Shown in pieces: positions 9,367 through 17,541 of a stretch of DNA of 64,000 nt. How positions within the stretch are numbered: the stretch's first letter is position 1; each line of letters opens with the position of its first letter. Both the position numbers and the translations under genes were made by a program. The DNA lies in contig NZ_CM001023.1 in NCBI RefSeq assembly GCF_000166275.1, forward strand, positions 3,537,001-3,601,000, given 5' to 3'. The notes beneath the pieces are model-generated. The model worked only from the letters and a program-made list of their open reading frames with translations. It made no database searches and was not told where the DNA came from. This DNA comes from Algoriphagus machipongonensis. Lineage in GTDB: Bacteria > Bacteroidota > Bacteroidia > Cytophagales > Cyclobacteriaceae.

Positions 9367-9989
9367 GCCATGACATATTCAGAAATGAGTTTCATAATTT
9401 CTTTCTCTAATGACCTATTTCGATCTCTTGCATACCAAAGGTAGGTTCCTTCGGAAAATTCCTTCGAACTCACTCCATGTGTATTTTCTTTGTAAGCTAA
9501 CAATCTATCTTGAAGAAATTTCGGTCTAGGTCCCCAAGTATACAATTCTTCCTCAAGGTTTTGATCAAAAGCTATTAATTTAGGAATCGACCTTGCCCCA
9601 TTGGTTAAGTATCGATCCATAACTTCAGGGTTTTCATCTCTGAAGATAATTTTTATCGAAATCAACGGGTTTAATTCCGCAATTTTTGCTAGAAACGGAA
9701 TGCTTTGTGAGCCATCTCCACACCAAGCTTCTGTCAAAATCACCCAAACTTGAGGTTCACTTATATTTTTGATCAAAGCTTCCATTTCAGGAGAAATCTT
9801 TGATGTTTTCTCTACCCGCTTCATTCTGACCATATTCATTCGGGTATAGTCCAAATAGGACTCCGACTGATTCATGCCAGTGGTTTTTCCTTGGGCAATT
9901 AAATCAAGAGTCAATTGCTTTAAGCCTGGATAATCAAGTGCTTTTTCTAATGTTTTTTTGGTAATAACTGGCGTACTTTGATCAAGCAT
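9363..9989 (-). CDS. Thioredoxin-fold protein with a single active-site cysteine
   Basis: A 208-residue cytoplasmic protein with a thioredoxin-like core. VWVILTEAWCGDGSQSIPFL (81-100) places one cysteine (Cys90) at the start of the active-site helix, and the cis-proline region is GARSIPKLIAF. The CxxC partner cysteine is absent (CGDG), so it cannot act as an ordinary dithiol oxidoreductase. Related proteins with an A/PWCGD motif are widespread in Firmicutes and Bacteroidota without an assigned reaction. It sits third in the operon and overlaps the next gene by 4 bases. Confidence 0.75.
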   Translation of the reverse strand: MLDQSTPVITKKTLEKALDYPGLKQLTLDLIAQGKTTGMNQSESYLDYTRMNMVRMKRVEKTSKISPEMEALIKNISEPQVWVILTEAWCGDGSQSIPFLAKIAELNPLISIKIIFRDENPEVMDRYLTNGARSIPKLIAFDQNLEEELYTWGPRPKFLQDRLLAYKENTHGVSSKEFSEGTYLWYARDRNRSLEKEIMKLISEYVMA

Positions 9990-10020
9990 AATTTCTGGAT
10001 TTGGGAGGTAACAGTCAGAA

Positions 10021-10434
10021 TTACTGTTGAGTTCTCTCCCAATCTAAAAATTCGTCAATTTCGTCTTTTACCTTGGCATAAACAGCCAATACTACCGATA
10101 GGTCATCGGCAAAGCCAAAAAATCCCAGAAAGTCAGGAATCATATCAATCGGAGCTATGAAATAAACCATGGCTAGAACTATGAGCCCAAGCGTACTAAA
10201 CGAAAGTTTATGTGCCCCATTAAAGTGAGCTTTGATCATTCTGATAAATACCCCCAAAGGTTCTATCAACTTCTTAACTCTAGAGTTTCCTCCTACACTA
10301 ACCACCTTCTCTTTTACCTGAACTAGTAATTCTTTGACTTTCTCCTCTTGTTTCACCAAAGCATTCACTTGTTTACCATACAAATTCTTTGCCTGGTCAA
10401 GTACATTAGTTGCTTTAGATTTAAAGGATGTCAT
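10021..10434 (-). CDS. DUF1232 (YkvA-like) membrane protein
   Basis: A 137-residue protein whose C-terminal half matches the DUF1232/YkvA domain. A hydrophobic segment (STLGLIVLAMVYFIAPIDMIPDF) carries the hallmark YxxxPxDxxPD, followed by GFADDLSVVLA. The N-terminal 70 residues are charged and probably helical (VKQEEKVKELLVQVKEKV). The function of the family is unknown; the segment probably lies in the inner membrane. The gene starts 4 bases after the preceding gene. Confidence 0.8.
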   Translation of the reverse strand: MTSFKSKATNVLDQAKNLYGKQVNALVKQEEKVKELLVQVKEKVVSVGGNSRVKKLIEPLGVFIRMIKAHFNGAHKLSFSTLGLIVLAMVYFIAPIDMIPDFLGFFGFADDLSVVLAVYAKVKDEIDEFLDWERTQQ

Positions 10435-10438
10435 CGTA

Positions 10439-10960
10439 TTAAAAGAATAATTGAATTTCTGATTTTACTAATTTCAACGCATAAGATACCGCGTCGTTTT
10501 TTTGCTCCAGAGATTTGGCAAAAATAGACTTAGCCAGATCCATACCTGAAGCTTCGTTGTCTAAACTTTGCCTGCTTTGATTTAGTAGCGTAATCACACT
10601 TTCCACAGCATTTTTTACCCCTTCCCAGGTTTGTTCTGAAAAATACACTTGCTGAGAGAAATTATGGTTAAACTCCTCTCTTACCTCATGCAATAATAAG
10701 GCATGGAGTTCATTGGCGGTCATGGAAGCAGGGTTTGATCTTCTCACCAAATTATTTGGAGAAATCCGCTCCAATAGTAAACAAAGCCTTTCGGCAGCCT
10801 GTAAACGAATGGGCAGTACAGTCTTTGTATTTTGAGTTTTCAATTCAACCAGCATTTTCTCACGCTCTTTGGAAAGAAAAGATACCACAACTAAATACAT
10901 ACCATATAGCACGATGCCAGCTGGTAAAAGAATTTTAAGCAAATCTATTAGATAATCCAT
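10439..10960 (-). CDS. Membrane-anchored hypothetical protein of a Bacteroidota family (DUF7935-like)
   Basis: A 173-residue protein with one N-terminal hydrophobic segment (LLKILLPAGIVLYGMYLVVVS, about 7-27) followed by a helical cytoplasmic domain (ERLCLLLERISPNNLVRR, then LLLHEVREEFNHNFSQQVY). I recall this pattern from an uncharacterised Bacteroidota family named DUF7935, but cannot confirm it here. No catalytic motif is visible. It is the first gene of the operon running to dtd, with a divergent gene starting 111 bases away, so the operon promoter should lie in 10961-11071. Confidence 0.6.
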   Translation of the reverse strand: MDYLIDLLKILLPAGIVLYGMYLVVVSFLSKEREKMLVELKTQNTKTVLPIRLQAAERLCLLLERISPNNLVRRSNPASMTANELHALLLHEVREEFNHNFSQQVYFSEQTWEGVKNAVESVITLLNQSRQSLDNEASGMDLAKSIFAKSLEQKNDAVSYALKLVKSEIQLFF

Positions 10961-11071
10961 TTTCAGGTAATTTCATTCGAATATCTACAAATTATCCCTG
11001 CCAAAAAACAAGAGAGATTGTAAATTTGAATTCGAAAGGAACCAATTTCGAGCCAAAAACATTGGATTCAC

Positions 11072-11386
11072 ATGATTATCCCCGTTCAAATAACAGAAAA
11101 AGCTGAGGCCGAGATCAAAAACATCATGGCTAACAAAAATATCCCCGCGGAATATAGCCTTCGAGTAGGTGTAAAAGGCGGTGGATGCGGCGGAATGGCA
11201 TATGCTCTAGGCTTTGACAAGCCAAAACCTGAAGATCAACAATTTGAAGTGGCAGGAATTCCTGTGTTAATCGAAAAAAGACACTACATGTTCCTCATGG
11301 GTATGCAAATTGATTTTTTTGAAGGGGATGAAGCGAGAGGCTTTACTTTTATCAATCCGGACTTACCAAAGCGTCACGATCAATAA
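11072..11386 (+). CDS. A-type Fe-S carrier-like protein (HesB/IscA fold) lacking the C-terminal cysteines
   Basis: A 104-residue protein aligned with IscA/HesB proteins from start to end: ITEKAEAEIKNIM, then LRVGVKGGGCGGMAYALGFD (Cys39), then VLIEKRHYMFLMGMQIDFF. Canonical carriers bind iron-sulfur through three cysteines, the last two in a C-terminal CGCGxSF. Here the corresponding region reads GFTFINPDL, with no cysteine. Only one ligand remains, so cluster transfer by the known mechanism is doubtful; a cluster shared across a dimer or a structural role is possible. No isc or suf genes are adjacent. Confidence 0.78.
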   Translation: MIIPVQITEKAEAEIKNIMANKNIPAEYSLRVGVKGGGCGGMAYALGFDKPKPEDQQFEVAGIPVLIEKRHYMFLMGMQIDFFEGDEARGFTFINPDLPKRHDQ

Positions 11387-11418
11387 GATTTTTTATATTC
11401 ATTGGAAAATGACTTTCT

Positions 11419-11922
11419 ATGAAAAAGCTGCTCCTTATAATTTTATTGAATATCCTATGGGTACCGGTATTTAGCCAAGTAAAACACCTAAAAGATGGGG
11501 AAAGTCCGGGAACTGGTTCAATTGAAGATTTGGACTGGCTTGTCGGGTACTGGACTGGGACTGGTCTTGGCGGTGAATGTGATGAGACCTGGATGCCAGC
11601 AGTGGATGGAAATATGGTGGGAACGTTTCGGTTTTGGAGCGAAGGCAAATTGGTATTCACCGAATTCATGAATATGGTTCAAGAAGGAGATACTTTTTAC
11701 CTGAAATTAAAACACTTCAATCCTGATCTTTCTGGCTGGGAAGAAAAAGAAAAATGGACCACTTTTCGTTTGGTGGAAACTGGCGATAAAACCATCTGGT
11801 TTCATGGGTTTACGATGAAACGCGTGGGCGATAAAATGCAGCTTTGGCTAGAATTGGAAGAGAATGGAGAAAAAACCACCATGGAGTTTTTCTATTCAAA
11901 GCAGAAACAACTTGGGTTTTAA
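11419..11922 (+). CDS. Exported DUF6265-family protein
   Basis: A 167-residue protein with a signal peptide (MKKLLLIILLNILWVPVFSQ) followed by a compact beta-rich domain typical of DUF6265: IEDLDWLVGYWTGTG, then CDETWMPAVDGNMVGTFRF and WTTFRLVE. The WLxGxW start recalls lipocalin-like barrels that bind small ligands, but no function is established. It begins 32 bases after the IscA-like gene on the same strand and may be read from the same transcript. Confidence 0.75.
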   Translation: MKKLLLIILLNILWVPVFSQVKHLKDGESPGTGSIEDLDWLVGYWTGTGLGGECDETWMPAVDGNMVGTFRFWSEGKLVFTEFMNMVQEGDTFYLKLKHFNPDLSGWEEKEKWTTFRLVETGDKTIWFHGFTMKRVGDKMQLWLELEENGEKTTMEFFYSKQKQLGF

Positions 11923-12049
11923 GCCTAACAAATTGATACTTAAAACATAAAGCTAAAGATTTTTAAAAGCTTGAAATTCTAATAATAGACTTTTAGTAAA
12001 CTAAATTCCTTTTTTTTCGTAAATTCATAGCATCTAACCCCTTTTTAAT

Positions 12050-12544
12050 ATGAAAAATCTACTTTTAGTTGCCGGAATTCTTTTCACCTTAATTTCATGT
12101 AAAACTCCTGAAAATATTATCGTAGATCAGGTTATTAATAATTCTGGATTATCCGGTAATAAAACCTTCCAAGTGATCACCAAAGCGGATGCTTCCAGAG
12201 ATATCCTCATGCTTAATAAGCTTTTTGAGAAAAAAATGAAAGAAAGAGGGTATTCCATAGATGAGCAAAACCCAGATCTTCTGGTCCAATCTGTAATCGC
12301 TTCGATCGATTATGAAAAAGAAGTTCTGGAGTATGCAGGCATTGGCTTACCGGCTAATGCAACGTCAATTTCTAATCACTTTGAGTCAGGAAAATATGGA
12401 AAAGTCATTTTTTTAATCCAAAATGCTGAAACATATGAAGTCTTATGGATGGGTACAGGAACTGGGGTCTTGACAACAAATGAAATAATTGACAAAGGTT
12501 CCATAAACTCCGCCTTAGACCAATTAATAGCCGGATTAAATTAA
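12050..12544 (+). CDS. Lipoprotein, DUF4136-like, copy 1 of a tandem pair
   Basis: A 164-residue lipoprotein. The signal peptide ends in the lipobox LISC with Cys17, so the mature protein starts CKTPENIIVDQ. The remainder has the order of DUF4136-like proteins: KTFQVITKADA, then LLVQSVIASIDYEK, and a C-terminal GKVIFLIQNAETYEVLWMGTG segment. Function is unknown; members sit in the cell envelope. This copy has the variable segment YAGIGLPANATSISNHF (about 103-119). The family assignment is tentative, the lipoprotein call firm. Confidence 0.75.
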   Translation: MKNLLLVAGILFTLISCKTPENIIVDQVINNSGLSGNKTFQVITKADASRDILMLNKLFEKKMKERGYSIDEQNPDLLVQSVIASIDYEKEVLEYAGIGLPANATSISNHFESGKYGKVIFLIQNAETYEVLWMGTGTGVLTTNEIIDKGSINSALDQLIAGLN

Positions 12545-12644
12545 TTTCCTAAAGAATTCTAGTCGGAAATTTTCAAATAATGGGCTTTTAGTAAACTAAA
12601 CTTCTCTTTATTTCTGAATTCATAGCATCTAACCCCTTTTTAAT

Positions 12645-13139
12645 ATGAAAAATCTGCTTTTAGTTGCCGGAATTCTTTTCACCTTAATTTCATGTAAAAC
12701 TCCTGAAAATATTATCGTAGATCAGGTTATTAATAATTCTGGATTATCCAATAAAAAAACATTTCAAGTGATCACCAAAGCGGATGCTTCCAAAGATATC
12801 CTCATGCTTAATAAGCTTTTTGAGAAAAAAATGAAAGAAAGAGGGTTTTCTAAAGAGGAGCAAAACCCAGATCTTCTGGTCCAATCAGTAATTTCTTCGA
12901 TTGATTATGAAAAAGAAGTTTTGGGATATGGCAGCGTTGGCAATGCTTTTTCTACAATGTATTATCCTGTTAAACTTGAGTCAGGAAAATATGGAAAAGT
13001 CATTTTTTTAATCCAAAATGCTGAAACATATGAAGTCTTATGGATGGGTACAGGAACTGGGGTCTTGACAACAAATGAAATAATTGACAAAGGTTCCATA
13101 AACTCCGCCTTAGACCAATTAATAGCCGGATTAAATTAA
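12645..13139 (+). CDS. Lipoprotein, DUF4136-like, copy 2 of a tandem pair
   Basis: The second 164-residue copy, with an identical signal peptide and lipobox (Cys17) and an identical last 45 residues. Differences concentrate in residues about 36-45 and 88-120, where it reads YGSVGNAFSTMYYPVKL in place of copy 1's segment. It has its own copy of the upstream DNA, so both genes may be transcribed independently. Total length is unchanged despite the different centre, which suggests selection for a functional product. It converges with the DUF4268 gene 33 bases downstream. Confidence 0.75.
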   Translation: MKNLLLVAGILFTLISCKTPENIIVDQVINNSGLSNKKTFQVITKADASKDILMLNKLFEKKMKERGFSKEEQNPDLLVQSVISSIDYEKEVLGYGSVGNAFSTMYYPVKLESGKYGKVIFLIQNAETYEVLWMGTGTGVLTTNEIIDKGSINSALDQLIAGLN

Positions 13140-13172
13140 TTTCCTAAAGAATTCTAGTCGGAAATTTTCAAA

Positions 13173-13631
13173 CTAAAACTCTTCAAATCCAGGTTTTACA
13201 TTATCCCAAAATGCATCCAGCTTGATAATCCTTGGTTTCAAAAAAGAGATGATATCGGGCCAATCCTTTTGATCCATTACATTCACTCCCGGAAGTACTT
13301 TTTCAATTTTACTGATAGTCTGTCCTATTTCATTTTCAGCATGTAACTGCCAACTCCACTCCTCCTCTTGCTCAACCTCCAGAAGCTTTTTAAATTGTAC
13401 AAATTGCTCAAAAAATAATTCCTGAAGCTCTACATCTGAATGGCATATTTCAATACCCACTGAAGCAAAATCTCGCTCTGCCTTCATTCGAAAGTACACG
13501 TCTTTGACTCCCGTTTTATAATTTGGCCAATTGACCCTAAAACCTGAAGCACTGCGTATTGGCTTCAAATATTGACCAAAAGCAAGCCAAAATTCTTTTC
13601 GAATTCTAGAAGTTTCTGCTCTACTGTACAT
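13173..13631 (-). CDS. DUF4268 domain protein
   Basis: A 152-residue soluble protein matching the stand-alone DUF4268 proteins of Bacteroidota: RIRKEFWLAFGQYLKPI, then FRVNWPNYKTGVKDVYFRM and FASVGIEICH. DUF4268 is related to nuclease-fold domains and in other proteins follows restriction-like domains, but this short form is found beside housekeeping genes and has no assigned role. It is the last gene of the minus operon starting with the WD40 gene, 5 bases after the ChaN-like gene. Confidence 0.75.
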   Translation of the reverse strand: MYSRAETSRIRKEFWLAFGQYLKPIRSASGFRVNWPNYKTGVKDVYFRMKAERDFASVGIEICHSDVELQELFFEQFVQFKKLLEVEQEEEWSWQLHAENEIGQTISKIEKVLPGVNVMDQKDWPDIISFLKPRIIKLDAFWDNVKPGFEEF

Positions 13632-13636
13632 GTTTT

Positions 13637-14500
13637 TTAATAGGATTCGTGACTATCCTTTGGCAAGACCAAAATTATTTCTCCTGACTCTTTGTATTGA
13701 GGGTCCAACTTATCCAAACTATCCTGAGTAATGGTATGAATATTTAGAATGTTAAGCTCGGGAAACTCTCTTTTTAAATACCATAATATACCCTCTCCAT
13801 CTTTGGAGTGATACGAACCATTCACATGCAATATTTTCTTTTTTGCAGAGATAGCCGAAAAAAGGGATTCTGCCATAGTAGCATCCTTTAATGCTTGAGC
13901 TTGAACCATGTAATCAGAATTCCCCGGTGCTCCATGCATCATGTCTTTCATGGCCACATAACCTGGTAAATCCATATCAATTTCATAGGGCAATTGAGCA
14001 AAGTATCTCTTTGCCTCATCAGACAAACTATCCAAGGCCACTTTCCCAGATCTACTTACTAAAGAGGCATACTTTCTAGGCACATTACTGGCAATAAACT
14101 CAAGGTTATTTTCTTTGGCAAAGCGCATCAAAGGCCTATAATCCGTACTGTAATTATTCCAAAGTTTTGCTTCAGCCTCAAAGTTTTTCTCGGTGATAAA
14201 ACCCGAAAACCATTCATCTATTGACAATTGATCATCTCTTTCAAAAAATTCTGCACCCAAAACTAAATCAGGAATTTCGGCTTGCATTCCTTTTAGAACC
14301 TCCAATTGAAGCCAGTGGGCCAGACTATTGTTATGAAGCTCTCCAAAGAAAGTAATATCCGCTTCCGAGCTTTTCTTGAGCACATCTTTAAGCTCTATTT
14401 TTTTGCCTTTGCTAGTGAAAAACTGATAGGCTTCTCCCTGTGCGATAGCTCCCAAAATTGTCATAATATTCAACAAAAGGAACAGAGAAATCTTAGTCAT
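13637..14500 (-). CDS. ChaN-family exported lipoprotein-like protein
   Basis: About 287 residues. An exported N-terminus (MTKISLFLLLNIMTILGAIAQ) precedes a ChaN domain (haem-binding Tiki superfamily): FFGELHNNSLAHWLQ, LGAEFFERDDQ, RPLMRFAKENNLEFIASN and HVNGSYHSKDGEG. ChaN of Campylobacter binds haem, and Tiki-type relatives are metalloproteases using the GEXH-type histidine; which applies here is unknown. An upstream in-frame ATG at 14524 would add eight residues and overlap folB by 32 bases; the ATG at 14500 leaves 8 and a more typical signal peptide. Confidence 0.78.
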   Translation of the reverse strand: MTKISLFLLLNIMTILGAIAQGEAYQFFTSKGKKIELKDVLKKSSEADITFFGELHNNSLAHWLQLEVLKGMQAEIPDLVLGAEFFERDDQLSIDEWFSGFITEKNFEAEAKLWNNYSTDYRPLMRFAKENNLEFIASNVPRKYASLVSRSGKVALDSLSDEAKRYFAQLPYEIDMDLPGYVAMKDMMHGAPGNSDYMVQAQALKDATMAESLFSAISAKKKILHVNGSYHSKDGEGILWYLKREFPELNILNIHTITQDSLDKLDPQYKESGEIILVLPKDSHESY

Positions 14501-14858
14501 AATCTTGCGGGTAGTGTATTTCAACGGCTGAGTATTTTACCAAGCCACCCAAGGACGGGTGATGCTTTTTTAAAGTGATTTTTATTTCTTTTGTGTCGGG
14601 ATAATATTTTAAAATATCCTCAATGATTAAGTGTCCAAGGTGTTCCAATAGTTTCACCCGAACATCCATCCTATCCTTAATAATCTTATACAATTTTGTA
14701 TAATCTACAGTGGACTTTAGATCGTCTTGGAGCATTGCTTTTTTAAAATCTGTTTCAAGCTCCAAATCCAGTGTAAACCTATTCCCAAGGACATTCTCCT
14801 CAGGATAAGCACCATGATAGGCATGAAACTCAATCCCTTCTAGCGATACTTTTCCCAT
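14493..14858 (-). CDS. folB: Dihydroneopterin aldolase
   Basis: A 121-residue folate-pathway enzyme converting 7,8-dihydroneopterin to 6-hydroxymethyl-7,8-dihydropterin and glycolaldehyde. Diagnostic features are MGKVSLEGIEFHAYHGAYPEE with the catalytic-site glutamate near residue 21, the central STVDYTKLYKII, and ITLKKHHPSLGG with the conserved lysine near 100. Length is normal. Its start codon shares one base with the stop of the divIVA-like gene, and the chaN-like gene overlaps its end, so all three are coupled. No other folate gene is in the window. Confidence 0.93.
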   Translation of the reverse strand: MGKVSLEGIEFHAYHGAYPEENVLGNRFTLDLELETDFKKAMLQDDLKSTVDYTKLYKIIKDRMDVRVKLLEHLGHLIIEDILKYYPDTKEIKITLKKHHPSLGGLVKYSAVEIHYPQDYD

Positions 14859-15880
14859 TAGTCAAATTGGTCGAAAAATGATCCTGACTTTTTACTGGAA
14901 TCCTCACTGGATTTATTAGACTCAGGTTCTTCTGCTTTAGGATTTGTTTCTTTTTTGGGTTCTACTTCTTGTTTAGGAAGCTCCGCTTGAGTTTTGGGTT
15001 TTTCTTCTACAATTGGCTCTTCTTCAGCTACCGGAGTTTCGACAATTTCCTCCTCTACTTCGATTTCCTCCTCCGCTTCTGAAACTATTTCCTCCTCTTC
15101 TTTGGGAGCTTCTTCTACTTCCTGCTGGATATCCGGAGATCCATCATGCATTTCCAACTCAATATTCTCCTCTATTACTTCCATTTCAGCAATAGGATCT
15201 TCCTTTTTGGGGACCTCTATTTCCTCTTGCTTGGTCTCTTGAACCAAGTTTTCAATATTGGCATATGTAAAAGCATTGGATCGACTCAACTCATCAATTG
15301 CGCGTTGATGTGCTTTGGCATCTATCCTGGCAAAATGAGCATCGGATAAATCAATTTGATTGAGCATGTCTTGGGAAATCCTTTTCAGGCTTTTCACCAA
15401 AGCCTCTCTTTGCTCCACCAGTCCTTCGTAAGACCTCACCAAGCCCTGCATACTTTCTCTCAATTCGACAATCGTTTCTTTGGCTTTTACCTCCGCAGCT
15501 CCCAAGAGAATACCCGCTTGTTCTTCGGCATGAGCTTGAACTTTTTTGGCATATTCCTTGGCCTCAGCTACCGTTTTATCTGCCAAGGTATTGGATTCCG
15601 CAATAATCAAATCAGCAGCTTCATTAGCTTCCTCAATCATCGAAGCACCTGTATCCTCTGCAGTTTTTAAGGTTCGGAATAAAGATTCCTCCACATCCTT
15701 AAGCCTCTTGGCCTCAGCTTGAGTATTTTGAAGTTTCGATTTCAGCTCAATATTTTCCTGATGAACCTGATCTAAAACCTGGCTTACCTCTTCTAAAAAT
15801 TGCGCTACTTCTTTTTTTTCATAGCCTCTGAAGGCTGTTTCAAATGATTGTTGCCGAACGGCTGCAGGTGTTATTTTCAT
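14858..15880 (-). CDS. DivIVA-domain coiled-coil protein with acidic tail
   Basis: 340 residues. The first 60 match the DivIVA membrane-targeting domain (MKITPAAVRQQSFETAFRGYEKKEVAQFLEEV), with the FxxxxRGYxxxEVxxFL pattern. Residues about 35-180 are predicted coiled coil (IEEANEAADLIIAESN, AAEVKAKETIVELRE). From about 215 to 325 the tail is extremely rich in Glu with many Pro and Lys, probably disordered. DivIVA proteins mark curved membrane and recruit division or growth factors, mainly in Gram-positives; a role here is inferred. The gene starts 3 bases after the WD40 gene. Confidence 0.82.
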   Translation of the reverse strand: MKITPAAVRQQSFETAFRGYEKKEVAQFLEEVSQVLDQVHQENIELKSKLQNTQAEAKRLKDVEESLFRTLKTAEDTGASMIEEANEAADLIIAESNTLADKTVAEAKEYAKKVQAHAEEQAGILLGAAEVKAKETIVELRESMQGLVRSYEGLVEQREALVKSLKRISQDMLNQIDLSDAHFARIDAKAHQRAIDELSRSNAFTYANIENLVQETKQEEIEVPKKEDPIAEMEVIEENIELEMHDGSPDIQQEVEEAPKEEEEIVSEAEEEIEVEEEIVETPVAEEEPIVEEKPKTQAELPKQEVEPKKETNPKAEEPESNKSSEDSSKKSGSFFDQFD

Positions 15881-15883
15881 GTG

Positions 15884-16798
15884 TTAATTCTCTTCAATTT
15901 GCCATATGGAGATGGTCCTATCATCTGATACAGAAACTACCTGCCCAGAGTAAGAGCTCCATAAAACTTTATTTATTGATGTACCGTGTCCGGCATTCCT
16001 TGCTTTATCTATTACTTTCAGCAGCTTTCGCTCTTCTACGTCCCAAACTTTAATGGATTTATCCATGGAACAGGACACCATGTATTTGCCATCCTCCTTG
16101 AAAGATAAATAATTAATAGCATACATGTGTGCTACAATTGTTTCATCTAAGGCATAATCCGAGACATTCCAAAATTTCAATCTGGCATCTCTTGACCCAC
16201 TAACCAAAGTCTTTTCATCTGGCGAATAAGTCAAGCCAAAAACGGATTTCTCATGCCCTGAAAGATTGGCAATTGGCTGGTAATCATTTCTGAGATCTAA
16301 TACTTTGATGGAATTATCGCTTAGCCCTAAAGCTAAATGCAGGTTATTCGGAGAAATTGACATCACTCGAATACTCTTAGAACTCAATTTCACTCTCTTT
16401 TTCAAAGATTGATTTGGGATATCAATGATCGTCAAAATACCATCCCCAGTCCCTATGAATGCCTCACTCCCAAAGATTTTAATATCAAAAATGGCTTGAT
16501 CAGTAAACTTAATCGACCAGATTTCCTTGTTTTCATTTAGGTCAATGACATGAATTCCTTCAAAATTATGACCAATGAAAAGTAAATTTCTCTCTTTGTC
16601 CACTTCCAAAGCATAAACAGAATGCGGAAGCTTTGCGATCAGCTTCCCATCGTCGGGTTGATCAAGATCCCACTCGACCACCATTCCATCTCCTGCACCA
16701 GTATAAAAAAATCTTGGATCGGTTCCTTCAGTCAAAGCATAAATGCAGTCATTATGCCCGGTCAGCGTATGTAATTTATTAACTTGAATTTTTGACAT
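15884..16798 (-). CDS. WD40-repeat beta-propeller protein
   Basis: A 304-residue cytoplasmic protein built of seven WD40-like blades, enough for one closed propeller. Blades end in typical dipeptides (GMVVEWDL, IHVIDL, LTIIDI, IKVLDL, LKFWNV, IKVWDV, ISIWQI), with GH pairs in LTGHNDCIYAL and LSGHEKSVFGL. No signal peptide or enzymatic domain is present. Such proteins scaffold protein complexes. As first gene of the operon it stands directly in front of the DivIVA-like gene, so a shared scaffold role at the membrane is possible but untested. Confidence 0.88.
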   Translation of the reverse strand: MSKIQVNKLHTLTGHNDCIYALTEGTDPRFFYTGAGDGMVVEWDLDQPDDGKLIAKLPHSVYALEVDKERNLLFIGHNFEGIHVIDLNENKEIWSIKFTDQAIFDIKIFGSEAFIGTGDGILTIIDIPNQSLKKRVKLSSKSIRVMSISPNNLHLALGLSDNSIKVLDLRNDYQPIANLSGHEKSVFGLTYSPDEKTLVSGSRDARLKFWNVSDYALDETIVAHMYAINYLSFKEDGKYMVSCSMDKSIKVWDVEERKLLKVIDKARNAGHGTSINKVLWSSYSGQVVSVSDDRTISIWQIEEN

Positions 16799-16835
16799 AT
16801 ATTGGACGGTGACTTAAGCAAAGCCCTATTGGCGT

Positions 16836-17465
16836 ATGCAAACAAAAATAGAAAAAATTGACGCTTCATCGGCCTTAGCCATCAAGATAATTGAATCACA
16901 ACAAGAAGAAGATCTTGATTTTCTCAGCTTTCGAGAAAAACTTTCCTATGCCAACATCTCTCACATCGAAAAGAGAAAGGAATGGGCGACAGCAAGGTTG
17001 GCTATTAAGGATGCCCTAGAAGTGCTACATATCCCCTATCCTGGCTTTTTTAAGGATGAGCATGGCAAATCTCAATCCATGACTGGAAATGGCTACGTGT
17101 CCCTTTCCCATACGGAAGGATTTGCTGGAGCTATCTTTCACAGGGAACTTCCTGTGGGGATTGACATGGATTTTATCCGTGAAAAAATATTGAGAATTGG
17201 TTTCCGGTTTCTAGATCCCTCAGAATTAGATTTCTTGGAAAAGGATCCTCTCCACTATACTTTGGCTTGGTCTGCAAAAGAGTCTATCTTTAAATGTCAA
17301 GGAAGGAGAGGCGTAAGTTTCCGGGAAAATATACTCTTGGAGCCTTTTGAGCCCGGAGCTACTGTTATCAAAGCCAAGATCCGAGGAACAGAGTTTGCCG
17401 ATCACTACTACAAGGTGCAAGCAAGAATTCTTCAAGATGTGGTTTTAACTTATACCATTTGGTAG
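16836..17465 (+). CDS. 4'-phosphopantetheinyl transferase superfamily protein
   Basis: A 209-residue enzyme that moves phosphopantetheine from CoA to a serine of a carrier protein. The magnesium-site motif appears as LPVGIDMDFI and the second motif as LAWSAKESIFKCQGRRG (WSxKES). Upstream motif GYVSLSHTEGFAGAIF is the usual SHS/T element. It resembles the Sfp/EntD class more than the short AcpS. No polyketide or peptide synthase is nearby, so the acceptor may be the housekeeping acyl carrier protein. It starts 37 bases from the divergent WD40 gene, so the two share a very short promoter region. Confidence 0.87.
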   Translation: MQTKIEKIDASSALAIKIIESQQEEDLDFLSFREKLSYANISHIEKRKEWATARLAIKDALEVLHIPYPGFFKDEHGKSQSMTGNGYVSLSHTEGFAGAIFHRELPVGIDMDFIREKILRIGFRFLDPSELDFLEKDPLHYTLAWSAKESIFKCQGRRGVSFRENILLEPFEPGATVIKAKIRGTEFADHYYKVQARILQDVVLTYTIW

Positions 17466-17541
17466 TTTAGAATAAAACCCTTTTCCGACTTCCTCTGTAC
17501 GAGTCAATATTTCTGAAATCAGAAAATTCATCAAATACACT

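Larger units (their letters stand above)
11982..13172 (+). repeat. 595-bp tandem direct duplication carrying a lipoprotein gene
   Basis: Two head-to-tail copies, about 11982-12575 and 12576-13172, with start codons 595 bases apart. Each copy includes about 65 bases of upstream DNA (both contain cttttagtaaactaaa and agcatctaacccc before the ATG), the whole gene, and about 30 bases of trailer (ttcctaaagaattctagtcgg). The last 195 or so bases (12381-12576 and 12976-13171) are identical, and the first 110 coding bases differ at one position, while a block in the middle differs strongly. That pattern fits recent duplication with continued homogenisation of the ends. Confidence 0.9.

Noticed and set aside
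13173..13631. DUF4268 gene as part of a restriction or defence system
   Set aside because: The short stand-alone form lies at the end of a housekeeping operon (folB, DivIVA-like) with no methyltransferase, helicase or nuclease partner.
14994..15242. Ser-rich plus-strand ORFs opposite the DivIVA-like gene
   Set aside because: They are mirror images of the Glu-codon-rich tail (GAA/GAG read as TTC/CTC), a common artefact opposite acidic repeats.
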